Translations under genes and position numbers: made by a program
DNA from: Diphasiastrum complanatum
Taxonomy: Eukaryota > Streptophyta > Lycopodiopsida > Lycopodiales > Lycopodiaceae
DNA length: 64,000 bases
Assembly (NCBI GenBank): GCA_029204225.1
Contig: CM055103.1
Location: forward strand, 44,735,229-44,799,228
Direction of reading: 5' to 3'
Shown: piece after piece, positions 33,781 through 61,995 of the stretch
Position numbering within the stretch: position 1 is the stretch's first letter
Layout: each line of letters starts with the position of its first letter
The notes under the pieces: generated by a model
Told to the model about the DNA's origin: nothing
The model's input: only the letters and a program-made list of their open reading frames with translations
The model's database searches: none

Positions 33781-35131
33781 TTAACTAGGGTTAGGGTTGC
33801 CTTGGGATCCGCAAATCCTCCGACAAAATATTTCTTTCGGCCTGCACCATTGTTGCTGCTCAAGTTGAGACGATGTTGGTGCTTCATGTTCCGTTGCTGC
33901 CAGATTCACATGAGCCACTTGGTGATTAGCTGACCTTGGTGGTGTAGGTATGGCCATGCACTGCTGGTTGTTCGGAGCGCCATACCTTGGTGCCACATTG
34001 GGTGCCCCTTGATGATAAGGATAAGAGATCTGATAAGGATTCCTCTTCTATTCTATGATCCGGGGGTTAAATGGGCAAAATGTCGTCTCGTGTGATGATG
34101 TGTTGTACAGATGGCAAAATCTTTGTGTCAATCTCAGGTTTTGCTTTAATATCGGACACTCATTGGTTGTATGGTTCTGAGTGCAAACTGAGCACCATAC
34201 ATTTTCTCGGCGAGGATACTGTAGTTGGTTCTAATCTGGTGGATTGGAAATTGGTGCTACAGCTCCCTGCAAGGCCTTCAGTTTTTGATTAAACTGAGAT
34301 GTCAGTTGTTCTATCTGCTATTTGTGTAGTTGTTCCATCAACAGTTCTGTGGATAGGTTGGATGCGTTGGATGACGATGATGCTACTGAAGGAGTTGGAG
34401 TATGGGTGGTCAGATAAGATTCCTCGTCTGAACCCTCATTCTCCTCCCTGATGGCATATTCCATTGCTTCTTGCAATGTAGCATACTGCTCCCGTCTTTT
34501 AAGTTCTCTTCTGATACTACATGGCAATCCCAAGAGGAACCACATAATAACCGCATGATTGGGAGTTAGGGTTGTGTTGCACTTGGATTTTAAATGTTTG
34601 ACCCATTCAATATAGTCCCTGACCCTTTCTCTTTTTTCCATCTTCACTTTGCTCAGCAGGAGAAATGGATCTTCTAGGAACTTTCTTGGTTTAAAGCGCA
34701 TGATGAGAGCCGCTTTAACCGCTTCCTAAGTGATTTTCTCTTCTTCTGGTAGGTTGAAGAACCAATCTTGTGCTACTGCTACTAGAGACATCGGGAACAT
34801 CATCAATATCTCTACCGGTGTCCTCTCGCCGTAAATTTTGCAGGCTTGCTCGTAGATCTGGAGGAACTTGATAGGACCTGATGACCCATCATCTTTAGGT
34901 ATTTCTGTACGTGGTGCCCTCCAAACTGCTTGCAATGGTGCAACCATTGATGCTGGATTTGGTTCTGTCTCGATTTGCGCAACTGCTACTATGGGAAGGT
35001 TTGGTGCTTGATTTGCTATTCTTCTCGTGATTGATTGTCCGGATCTTAGATTCATTTGGCGGTAGAGTCCAAGGATGTTGGATCTTGCTAATACAGTGGA
35101 ATTCAATCTGGATCTTAAAGGATCTGATCAA
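33781..35131 (-). pseudogene. Gag of gypsy copy B
   Basis: The minus-strand start region reads MNLRSGQSITRR at about 35058. The capsid core follows: TEIPKDDGSSGPIKFLQIYEQACKIYG, WFFNLPEEE, a stop at 34726, then MRFKPRKFLEDPFLLL, RVRDYIEWVKHL, MWFLLGLPCSIRRELK and an acidic linker. The zinc region at about 34085-34205 has knuckle 1 CSVCTQNHTTNEC and knuckle 2 CHLYNTSSHETTFC (second Cys changed to Tyr). The element ends at 33781 against LTR D, before knuckles 3 and 4. It is homologous along its length to copy A in the opposite orientation. Confidence 0.87.
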
Positions 35132-36320
35132 TAGATAGGCCGATAGTGTGGTTTTAGGCCTCTTACGGTGGTTTTTTCTTGATAACTTTTTGATCCTTGC
35201 TCTGATTGGCCTAAGATTTTTACAGTAGCTAGATCTGGTGCAGATCTAACTACTGATCTGGTCTACAAATGTTACTCGTGCGAGGGTTGGCTGTGCAAAG
35301 ATTCTTTCACTATTTTTCAGTCAAAAAACTTGATTTTTTCAAAAGTACTAGGAAGTAGCTCTTGCAAGGCTTGCAGGAGCTGTATCTGGTATGGATCTAG
35401 TTCTAAAAAATCTTTGCGAAGGTTAACTTTCGCATAAAAAAAAAATTCATTGTTTGTGAGGGCTCAGAATCACTTTTTTGCCCTGATCTTCACCAATAAT
35501 TTGTTCTAACTCTCGCAGACTCTATCACTTATGCAAAAAGACATTCTGTATCCAATGGAGTAGTCTGCGAAGGTTACTTCTATGAGGATTTGATAGATCT
35601 TCTGATTTTAGTGATTTTTAGACACTCAAATCCAATTTTCTGTTCATTAAAATCAAACTAACCTTTGTAGGTTCTTCTGTGTCCTTGTCTCACTGAGAAG
35701 GAACCTTAGAATTTTTTGCGAAGGTTCTTGGCCACTGGAACTGAAAATTTTTGTGTCTACGATGGTTATGTTGGTTTTTTCCATCTTTTTCTCATTGGGA
35801 ACCTTTGCAAGGGCACTTATATAGGGAACTAACCTTCACAAGCTTCTCTGTGCCTTGATCTCATAGAGATGGAACTTCAGAGAGCTCTGCAAAGGTTCTT
35901 ATGAAGATATGAATTTTTTTGACTTTTTACAAGGGTTTTTTGAAATTTTTATTGTTTTTATTTGATTTTTCAAAATTTGCCTGGAACTAACTCTCGCATG
36001 CTTCTGTGCAAGTCTGGGACAGTACCCTGGAGCTGCTGTCAGTCATGCAAAGGTTGGTTCCCCCTGGTTTTGGAGAAAACAAAATCTGATGAGAGTTTTG
36101 TCTCTTTTTCCCTCCAAAATACAGATTTAAGTGTTTTTATGGATTTTTCAAGATTTTTGGCTGGATGTCAAGCCCTTAGAGGCTGTTTAGGGCCTCCTCT
36201 ACCCTCTCACACCTCCTCCGCTAGCTATGAATAGTCCAAGTACCAGAAAATGTAGAAAAAAAACTAACTCTACCCAAAATCCACCTAAAAACACTCTAAA
36301 AAAGCAAACAAAATGGAGAA
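35132..36320 (-). other. Leader of gypsy copy B
   Basis: Inverted counterpart of 1640-2813. The GCGARRGTT/AACYYTCGC motif recurs many times. No coding region. Confidence 0.65.
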
Positions 36321-36694
36321 GGCCCTTGCCCCTTTCTCCTATTGGTTACTCCTACTAATATGGACTCTTAATCCACACCCTTGACTTTGGGTCCAATCTA
36401 ATCCAAGGGTCCTAAAAAAGTACATTGGAAATCACATGATACATGTGAGTTTCACTTTGGACCCAACTTTGTAAGTTTAGACCAAGTTTATTAACTTGAC
36501 ATTGTGGGCTCAAGTTTTATTTAATTAACAATAAGGCCCAAGTCTTTTATTCTATTTACAACTTGACTTGCATGCTCGTTAGGCCATGGACTTAGGCACG
36601 CAGGATGCCACGACCCTCGCAACTATTTGTACTTTTCCGACTATTTTTCCAACTTTATTTATTTACAATATATATGTTGGGAATACCCCCAACA
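36321..36694 (-). repeat. Truncated 5' LTR of gypsy copy B
   Basis: Starts on the minus strand at 36694 with TGTTGGGGGTATTCCC and matches LTR A down to GGCAAGGGCCTTC. There the match ends, just short of the TATA box. The TATA box, CT tract, LTR end and primer site of A (about 1162-1647) have no counterpart; the leader follows at once. Confidence 0.7.
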
Positions 36695-36709
36695 TTGGAG
36701 TTAGTACAT

Positions 36710-37020
36710 GGCTTAGGACAGTCAATACATGTGTATAGTATCAATAGCAATGGAATTTTTCAATTGGGGAGTTTAGACCTTGCATGACTACATGCATAGG
36801 AAGGACTTGGGCCTATACAGACTCTGATTATTACTCTGCTCCATTATTCTTGTGGTATTCATTGCCAAGTCCTCTCACTCTACTCTTGCTTCCTGTACCT
36901 TGGCTTGGGGGTGAAGCTTCTGGAAATTGATCGGTTGCTTCTACTTGGTTGGGTGGTTTACTCCATAGTGTGTTCTCTTGTGTTTTGACTTGTAAGTAGG
37001 AACTTGAGGAGCTTTCCCTT
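36710..37020 (+). repeat. LTR-like repeat R2
   Basis: Matches R1 (minus strand, 10380-10640) and R3, including TTGGTTGGGTGGTTT and TCCATAGTGTG. Only the later part of the repeat is present. Confidence 0.6.
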
Positions 37021-37789
37021 ACAACATGGCACTACTTACTACCCCTACCGTCCAAGGATCATACAACAAAAGATAGCTCAATTTGAAATTACTTACGCTT
37101 ACCATCAGGGAGTATCGAATGCAGCACCAAGGCTTGGACAATCTCATCAACATTAGAGAATGACATTACCAGCACCAGCAAGTTTGAATTATCCTCAAAC
37201 AGCCTAGTTGAATTTCATAATGGCAGAACCGATCTTATTTTCCATAAAAAAATGGAACATTGTTATGGATCTGATAAACCTTTCATCAACCCTGCCATCA
37301 ATGAGTATTATTATGCCACATGTTGCATAGCTACAACACCAAGGAGACACCATTTATGAATGCTATCGATGCAGAGAACGACACATGATTGTCAAATGTA
37401 CAAACAAAGGAGTTTATGTTCCCTTCTACCGCGAGTGTGGATACAAACATTGCTACAAGAATTGTCTTTTGAGAGTTAGTGCCAATGCACTATTGAACTA
37501 GATTGTAGTCCAATCAACAAGCACAAGTATAAATCAGCACCAACTTATACCAATGAGATCTCCATATCCTAATGTTCCAATGTTAGTGGTTATGTGAGCA
37601 CAAAAACGCAAGGAAGTAGCTCCATCTTCATCACAACCTATATCAGTGCCAATACCCTCAACATCAAGAAGGACAAATCTACTCTTTCCTAATGTAAGAG
37701 AAGAATGACAACAACTGTTACATCTTGCATATACGATTCGACATAGTCCTAGACTTGGATACACGATACTCTAGTACTTGAGATAATTG
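37021..37789 (+). pseudogene. Gag fragment of gypsy copy E
   Basis: Broken frames give AYHQGVSNAAP, then CYRCRERHMIVKC (knuckle 3 position, about 37359-37400). Then comes FYRECGYKHCYKNC (knuckle 4 position, keeping the second Cys), followed by AQKRKEVAPSS and a PNVREE end. It aligns with 3930-4520 of copy A. It is enclosed between R2 and R3, so this could be a small LTR-gag fragment-LTR unit. Confidence 0.75.
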
Positions 37790-38300
37790 GTTACATATTT
37801 ATTATTCCAAACTAGGCCAGAAATGTAACTAATAACCTTGTGAGGACCCAGTCACACATATTGTGACATGTGGAGCTATTGCATGGGTTAGGACGACTAT
37901 AGGTATGCGTAGAGGATCAATAACAATGAAAAGTGCTTTTGGAAATATTCTTGGCTTGCAAGGGCACATGCATAGAAGAGGCTAAGTCAATATATCCTAG
38001 TGGAAACTCTCCCTACTACCATTCCATAGTATGGTTTTCATTGCCAGGTTACTCTCTCTACACCTACATCCTATTCCCTGGAGATTGATCAATATCATCT
38101 ACATGGTTGGGTGGTTTGGCTCCACAGTCATTCCTTTGTGTGTGTCTTGTAAGCAAAATCTTGGAGGTGCTTTTCCTTATAGTGGTACGAAAATCGAAGG
38201 AATTGGAGCTATGAAGATTTTCGTTGACACTTTGGTGGAGATCAATCCATTTTCTCTTCCTGGTGGTGAACAAGTTTCTAAGTAGGTGTTCTATCAGTTC
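37790..38300 (+). repeat. LTR-like repeat R3
   Basis: Landmarks AGTACTTGAG (37773 on), GTAACTAATAACCTTGTGAGG-like and TGGTTGGGTGGTTTGG match R1 and R2 in order. Ends are approximate. Confidence 0.6.
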
Positions 38301-38675
38301 TTCCACTTCATGTTGCTAAGATCCATCAGATATTGGCTTTCTCCATATCAATATGATTGATTGTCAATTTTAGCCAATTTATGATGATTTTTAGAGTTTT
38401 GCTTGTATTTCTCATAACTTGTTGTAGATATGGATTTCCAACAAGTGTACCCTCAATTAGGATTTCAATAATTACTGATTTAATGATTGCATGCCAAAAA
38501 TTTGGTTCTAGGCTATGTTCTAGTTAAAAACTAAGTGCTTTTGAGGATTTTCGACTAGAGATGGGTAGTAAAAGCTATGATCTAGCAAAAAAAAAAAAAA
38601 AGGGTGCTTGCATATAGATATATTACAATAGATTGGGCCTGATTGCACTTGCATGTAGATTAGATCCACAAGATC
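38301..38675. other. Unassigned AT-rich spacer
   Basis: A 15-base A run at about 38587; nothing else recognised. Confidence 0.4.
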
Positions 38676-39629
38676 TTGTCAAAAAAGTCAAAAGATGGTT
38701 CAAGAAAAAAGTCTTTTTTAAATGGATTTTTCACTATTTTGAAAGTTTGGAGAGCGAAAACATTGGAAACATATTTCTCCAAGGCATTTGTGTGTTGTTG
38801 TACCTTCTTCAGCTCATCCTCATTTCAGAGTTGTCGTAGAGTACGGAGTAAGATTTTTGCACCCACCTCGTCTCCCACGTCTCGACGTTGTAATCAGCCA
38901 CCACCGTCAATTGCGCCTATACCCCCTGTTGCGACTCGCTCTGCACTACTTGTTCCCTCAGCCACTACAATCACCCTCGTCTCTGATTCCTCGCAAGGGC
39001 CATCTGTGACAATTGGATATAGCATTCCAATCATAGTTACCCAAGCCGTCTCACCCCCACAAACTTCAGCTATTTCACTGAATACCCAACAGTTTATGAA
39101 TTTGATCGATGATTCCGACCTTTTACAGATAAATGAACGTTTGTGATGCCTTTGAGCCCAAGACCCTTTGAAGCAAAATCCCCCCAAAATGGGATTTGAT
39201 CAATTCCATGAAACTTTTGATTTAGTACCAGCATTCTAGCAAGGCCAACAAGCAGATGAAACAGTTCAGGCACCAGACATCATTCGAGTCGCTCCTACGG
39301 TTGTATTTTCGAAGTAGTTCGATGCACAAGTTCTAGAAGGTTTTGAAGGAGAAGATATCTTTGAAGAGGAAGATCCACAGACAAATCTTCAAGGCCAATC
39401 TCGACAACTTGTTGGATTGGGTCATGTTCCTCCTGTTGCTGCTGCCACGTCTATTTCCTTGGATTCTAGTGACAGTCTTGGAATCCATTCACACCTTGGA
39501 CGAATGAACCAAACTATGCTTGAATAGAAGATGTCAATGGAAAAGAGAATTGCATATTTGGGATCTAAAAACACTCTTATCAGCCAGAAACTCATCCAGC
39601 TGAACCGAGAGCTGAAGATAGCCAAATAG
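38676..39629 (+). pseudogene. Orphan broken reading frame, unknown
   Basis: A 156-residue open frame (38676-39146) is rich in Ser, Pro and Thr in its middle. After stops the same or a neighbouring frame continues with acidic segments (FEGEDIFEEEDPQ near 39340). The end is charged and leucine-containing (MEKRIAYLGSKN, LIQLNRELKIAK, near 39535-39625) and looks like a coiled coil. I do not recognise it. It may be an extra frame of a retroelement or a captured gene remnant. Evidence for coding is only the length and composition. Confidence 0.35.
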
Positions 39630-39643
39630 CACGAAGATAAGTC

Positions 39644-39778
39644 AGTCAAGTCATATAAACTTCAAACTAATTAATTTGACCACCAACAATTGCTAGTCAA
39701 TATATGATTGTCTACATTATAAGAATAAAGTCAAGCCATATAAACTTCAAACTAATTAATTTGACCACCAACGATTGC
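39644..39778. repeat. Tandem duplication, 85-bp unit
   Basis: A 50-base block beginning AGTCAAGYCATATAAACTTC is repeated at 39644-39693 and 39729-39778 with two differences. Confidence 0.85.
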
Positions 39779-41702
39779 AAGCTTCAAACTAAATAATGAG
39801 ATGTTTTAAAACTGTTTTCATGCTTCAATAAATCTATACTAGAGATCTAAAACCTATTTTTGTGAGGGCTAAAATCCTTGTTTTTTTTTTTTTTTTTGGC
39901 TAGGGCTTTATGGAAGTGAAAGCCCATATAGACCCCTTGTCTAGGTGCTCTAGTTGTTTTAAACAATTGACAATTTATTATTATCATTTTTTCTTGGTTA
40001 TGGACGTAATACCATACCTAAGCCAACTATAGGGGCATTATGCTCCATGATGCTAGAAAAAATTGAATGTATTTTGCTCCAGTTGCCTTACATCAATTAA
40101 ACATCAATTTTACTAAAGACAATTGTGTCAAATTGGATAAAGGACAACCCCATCCCCACATTTACAACTATGTCATGCCTAAGAAGGCTTGAGGTAGGGG
40201 TCCTATCATGGGTTGGGTGAATGATCTAACCCATTTGCACCCTGAACTCGACCAAGAGCATTATCGCAAAGAGCATGTTTTGCAGTATGAGTGAGGGTTT
40301 AGGCTGCATGTTGATCCAATAGTGCAAAATTCTCCTTCATGCTCGAGTGAATAAGCATCAAGGAGCACAACAATGCCAGGTAGGTGTATTCTCTTTGCAA
40401 ATACACGTCATTTCTATTCAATTACGATTTTCAAGCCAAATATAGCCTTCCCCACTAGCTTGCAACTTCACATACGTATGTGCTTCTAAAACAAACAACA
40501 CAACTAAATAAATAGTAAACAATAAGGACAAACAAAAACACACTAAGAAAATAGTTCAAAAAATGACAAAACAACAAATGGAAGTCTCCAAAAATTCTAA
40601 GAATTATTCAAGTCAAAACAAGACAATTACTAAAGCTTCTTTGCAAGCAAAATATGGCCAAAGTTGAATTGGCACTTCACGTAGAGAAGGAGAAGCTCGG
40701 GGATGATGGTGTTGTGGTTGCTTGTAGCAGGGATAGAGAGAATGCACATATTAACAAGACTAAGGCCTCCCCCACCATCCATACTACATTCGAGCAATGC
40801 TTGAATTTGATGGGCAATTTGTACTTCAAAGCCCAATCTAAACAAATTTAAAAGTACAAGAAATATATTATGAAAAGTCAACATTGACGGAATTTTTTTT
40901 GTGTTGTCAAAATAATTCATATAGACTAGTCTAAGTCAATAAGTTCTAAGATTTGTAATGTAATCAAGTTATCCTTTTGGCTCGACAAGAAGCATTGGTG
41001 TAGGCTCTACCCTCACCTAACAATACAATATGTTGTTTGGTGCTTGAGAGCACAAGGAGCACAACAATGTCGGGCATACATAGCTTTGTTGTGACAATGG
41101 TAAGTTGTTGTGATGATTTGCTAAAAACTAAGGTGTCACTCCCAGAGGACTTTGAGCATTAAAACGAGTCTTTTTATTTTATTAATCTTCTTAAATGCAA
41201 CCTTTGTTTTTTTAAATAAAATTTTCAATGATTTGAGTGCCTTGTGCAAGAAAAAGCTGCTTGTGATATATGTCACCTTTTCTTGATGGTTGTCGTTTTC
41301 AGTCAAATGTCTCTTTTCGAGCTAAACATAATCATCGCTTTCACTTATGTGATAACTTCCATTTTATTCGATGGATATGAATACTCGCAAAAATCTTAAT
41401 ACTCTAAAGATTCTTGGCGATTATCTACTAGGTATAAGGAGGATCATCAAGAGGGAATCCACACAAATATTGGTCAACCCTATATCCACCGTTCTCAATA
41501 ATCTCATATTTTCTCCGAAAAAAACATACCTTCCAATCGAGGTAGAGTCAAGTTACATACTAGTCAAGTGAGATACTCGTGTGTGGTCGTCATTGGACAT
41601 GTGTGATGGTTAAGCAAAGAACATATATAATTTGTTTATTAATTTTGAAGCAAGATAAATGGATTATATTGAGCATATATCCCTAGAGCATGGGTTCTAG
41701 AA
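39779..41702. other. Intergenic sequence upstream of the kinase gene
   Basis: AT-rich, no convincing gene. Short words such as AAGGAGCACAACAATG occur at about 40363 and 41056, suggesting old repeats. The kinase promoter should lie in its last part, but I found no clear TATA box. Confidence 0.4.
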
Positions 41703-41760
41703 GCAAGGGATAAATAAATAAATAAATAAATAAATAAAAATAAAAATAAAAATATAATAT
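41703..41760 (+). repeat. AAATA-type microsatellite
   Basis: About 8 units of AAAT followed by AAAAT units, some 75-130 bases before the kinase start codon. Confidence 0.85.
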
Positions 41761-41790
41761 TACTGATTTATTTATTTTTGCTTTGATTTT

Positions 41791-41817
41791 GAGAGAGAGA
41801 GAGAGAGAGAGAGAGAG
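41791..41817 (+). promoter_or_regulatory. (GA)13 tract in the kinase 5' leader
   Basis: Uninterrupted GA repeat ending 15 bases before the start codon. GA tracts in plant 5' leaders can bind BBR/BPC proteins; a role here is inference. Confidence 0.55.
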
Positions 41818-41832
41818 GAGTGGTGGGGGGCG

Positions 41833-58731
<16,899 letters not shown>

Positions 58732-60680
58732 GCTTGATGTCGAAGGAGCTTCTTTTCGGACAAGCTGTTTGACCACCTGCAAACAAGGTTTGTTGGGACA
58801 GCTATCATCTAATTAAAGATGGAATTGTCATAATGATTAGATGTGGACTGCAGCAAACGAATTGTGCTGGCAGTCAAACATCATGATAAGCTATTTGACA
58901 ATTAGTGCCAAGCTTCATCTTTGATGTCTCTTGGGCTTCCACCTTCCTACAATGCACCAGGAAATTGCAAATTACATGATCAGACTGACTTCTGTGAGCG
59001 TATCCCATCTATTTGTATAGGAGGAGGCAATGGTTGTATATTGATATTCTATCAGACTAAGAACATAAAAATTTCTTATTCTGAAGGTCTGGAATCCATA
59101 GATTTTACCACATAAAGGAGAGCTTATCTGGAGACAAATGCTATTGTGGATGGTAACAGGTGGATTCTAAAACTAGCTATATCAAAGGTTGACGTTCACA
59201 GCTACTTTATTTACTAGATGTCTTGCCACTCCTAAAATTATTTGGAGCTAAACTATGTAGAAGGTTTCACCTGAAACCAATGTATAGTTGACAGATTTTT
59301 CCATGCAGTTTCAATAAAAAGTAGTTGGTTTCAGGTTTGAACTTTTCTCATACTCGAGGTTTTAGTTTAGGGAATGAAGTTAGCTGTTATGCTTGATAAT
59401 TTGAGCATTAAGATGGCAAAAAACAGTTTGGACAGGTTGGTCTAGCCAAGTCAGACGTGGGAGGTGGAGCCGTCAATCTGGCTGTCACCAGTGGATTTGT
59501 GCTAGCTTATGCTCAAAGGTTTTGCTCTGCACTTTTGAAATCCTATCTTGTATGATAACATGAAATTGCAGTCTCTCTCACTGAAAATTAGGGGTTTTAT
59601 GTGGTGTGCTGATTACATCTCTTCAATCTTGCGCTGAATATGCCGACATTGTTATAACAGTACTTTGATGCTTTTTTCAGAATAGTACTTTCATTATCTT
59701 AAGCAGTACATGGTGCTGCATTAGCAGTCTATGGTCTTGGGGTAATAAGAAAATCTTTGGATTGTATTATCTGTCCAGCTGTGGAGTTCTATGTATTCAC
59801 CATGCATTATCAGATCTTGTTTAAGGGCATCTATGTAGAAGCACAATCAACCTGAAAGAGAAGACAAATCTCACTGTTCAGAAGATGGAATTTCAACATT
59901 GTTGGGGAGCACCAAGAAGCCAAATGTGAAAGTTGCTCCAAGAAAGTTGAAGAAATAGCTCTCCAATAGGTTAAAAAAGCTGATCAGTCGAGAGACAATA
60001 ATTTTTGGTGCTCCGTTTTGGGCATCTGAATTGATGCTTGCTTCCCAATGACCTATCTGTATTAAATATCGGGCTGATGCTCAAAGCATTTCCCTGTGAA
60101 AGTGAAGGAATTTGATTTCTAGGGTTTGGACCCCTATCTTTTTCTCGCACACACAAGCCTTGAGCAAACCACAGTTTTGACTTCTCATGCATTAATGAGC
60201 AAATCAACCTTATCAGAGGCAAAAAAATCTACTTCTACTGAGAGCAGAAGATTCTTTCCCTATTTGGCATTCTTCTAATTGGTCAAGGCCCTGCTGATTT
60301 GTTGGGTTCTTGCCAAATAGTAGCTGGACTAGTGACTGAATGGTTAGAAAATGGACCTAATGTAACTAGTAAGTACTTTGTGGGCTAAAGGAATTGATGA
60401 GGTCTTGTGTAAAATAGAATATCAATGAAGACCTAATTGCATGCCCATTTATCAGAGAACAGAACTGTCGAAGTCCAATTCAGCAAAGCAGCAAATATTT
60501 CTTTCTTTTCTGTGCTACAATCGAATCCCAAAAATAAAATATGATCTAGGTTGTACTATGGCTTTTTCTAGCATCTTAAAAATAATAACATAAACGTTTC
60601 CTAAAAAGTGGTTGGTCATAATCACGTGGTGTCTGCCAAGTCTCCAACAGTCTCATGTCTTACAAAAAGGACAAATTCTA
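58732..60680 (+). other. MAPK 3' flank and intergenic sequence
   Basis: No second gene recognised. The first 600 bases should hold the 3' untranslated region. Confidence 0.5.
59313..59318 (+). terminator. Candidate poly(A) signal of the MAPK gene
   Basis: AATAAA 582 bases after the stop codon, in a T-rich setting. Plant signals are loose, so this is only the best-looking candidate. Confidence 0.35.
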
Positions 60681-60686
60681 TTGATA

Positions 60687-61475
60687 CACATAGTAGAAAG
60701 TTGAACCTTAGAAGCCCGTTAACATACTGTACGTTTCGTACAGGACGTTCCGGAACTAACTGGGTCGGAACGTTTTTTTTTAATAGAAAAAAACCAGGTA
60801 GCAAAGGGCCACCTGCTGGCCGTGATCTTCCTTCTTCGCAATCTTCCTTCTTGATAATATATTGAGGGACGCTACAGATCAGAAATTGATTTGAAATCAT
60901 TGTTTTGAAATCGATGATGTGTAATTTTTAACAAAGAAATCGATTTTAACAAACACGTTGATCCTAGAATCGCTATCTTCTTTGACTGCTTCTCACGTTA
61001 ATCCTAGAATCGCTATCTGCCACGTTACATATATCCGAGCTAGAATCACTGTCTGAGCCACACTATATATCTTGATTCTGTTCCTTAATCTCCATTGCTT
61101 TGTTAAAAACCACGTTATCTATATCCGAGCCAGAATTGCTGTCTGAGTCAAGCTATATTTGAGATGGTCTCTTTAAGCTTGCAGGGATCGTTCCGGAAAG
61201 TCTCAAAACCGTGGATGACGTGGGCCTGAACGAAGCCACTACTCACAGAAGCCTTTATGATGGAAGAAATTTTGCAACCAAGAAGCATAGTGCATAGAAC
61301 TGCGATCAACCCAAATGGAAGCCAAATGTAGAGAAGCCGCTTAGTTGCCTATCAACTCTCAGGATATGGTTTTTTTTTTTCTTTGTCAAAAAAACGTTTT
61401 TTTATTTTTTTTGGGGAGTCCTGGACGGAACGCGTTCTGGAACGGGCAACTAAGGTTGAAACTATGTCAAAGAGG
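60687..61475. mobile_element. MITE-like inverted-repeat element
   Basis: The left end (ACATAG...TTGAACCTTAGAAGCCCGTT, to 60720) is mirrored on the opposite strand at 61441-61475 (TTCAACCTTAGTTGCCCGTT), with further weaker pairing inside (GTACAGGAC/GTCCAGGAC). The interior holds four diverged copies of CACGTT...AGAATYGCT (60954-61150) and no frame. Ends and target duplication are not fixed. Confidence 0.45.
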
Positions 61476-61791
61476 TTAATGAATAAGGGATGTGACAACA
61501 TTTCCTACATCATACATATACCAGCAACTCAACTTCAAGCTTTACTTCATCTGTCACATTTTTATCTTCTAGTTAGCTATGATTCCACGTACTATCCCTA
61601 GTGTTAAAAATGTAATAAACTAAGGTGCAAACAAGGTGAAAGTGGTTGACTGTGGTGAAATAACAATGAGGCTTGAAGTTTTGGTTTAGAGTTGGTGAGA
61701 AAAAGTTGTCCAGATTTGGAGGCTAGTGAAAGTTTGGGGGGGTTTGATTGTGGAAGAAACTCTCCTCAATAAGTCTCCTGCTGAAGAGCTA

Positions 61792-61995
61792 TGAAAGCAA
61801 GCTAATGAAGTAAACCAGCTTTGTCTACTCAAAGGCTCTCCTCTTACATTGAAGCACCGAGTTGGATTTGTCCTTCCACAAGGGCTATATTGGACTATGA
61901 AGCAAGCTAATGAAGTGGGCCATCTCAATCTTCTCAAAGGTTCTTCTCTTACATTGGAACAGCCTACATGTTTGTCGTCCCACAAGGGTTTGGTT
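61792..61995. repeat. Diverged tandem duplication, unit about 106 bp
   Basis: Two copies of a block with GCAAGCTAATGAAGT, CTCAAAGGYTCT, CTCTTACATTG and CCACAAGGG, in the same order. Both copies translate without stops in the plus-strand frame 61849-62055 and upstream of it, but the product is not recognised. Confidence 0.7.
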
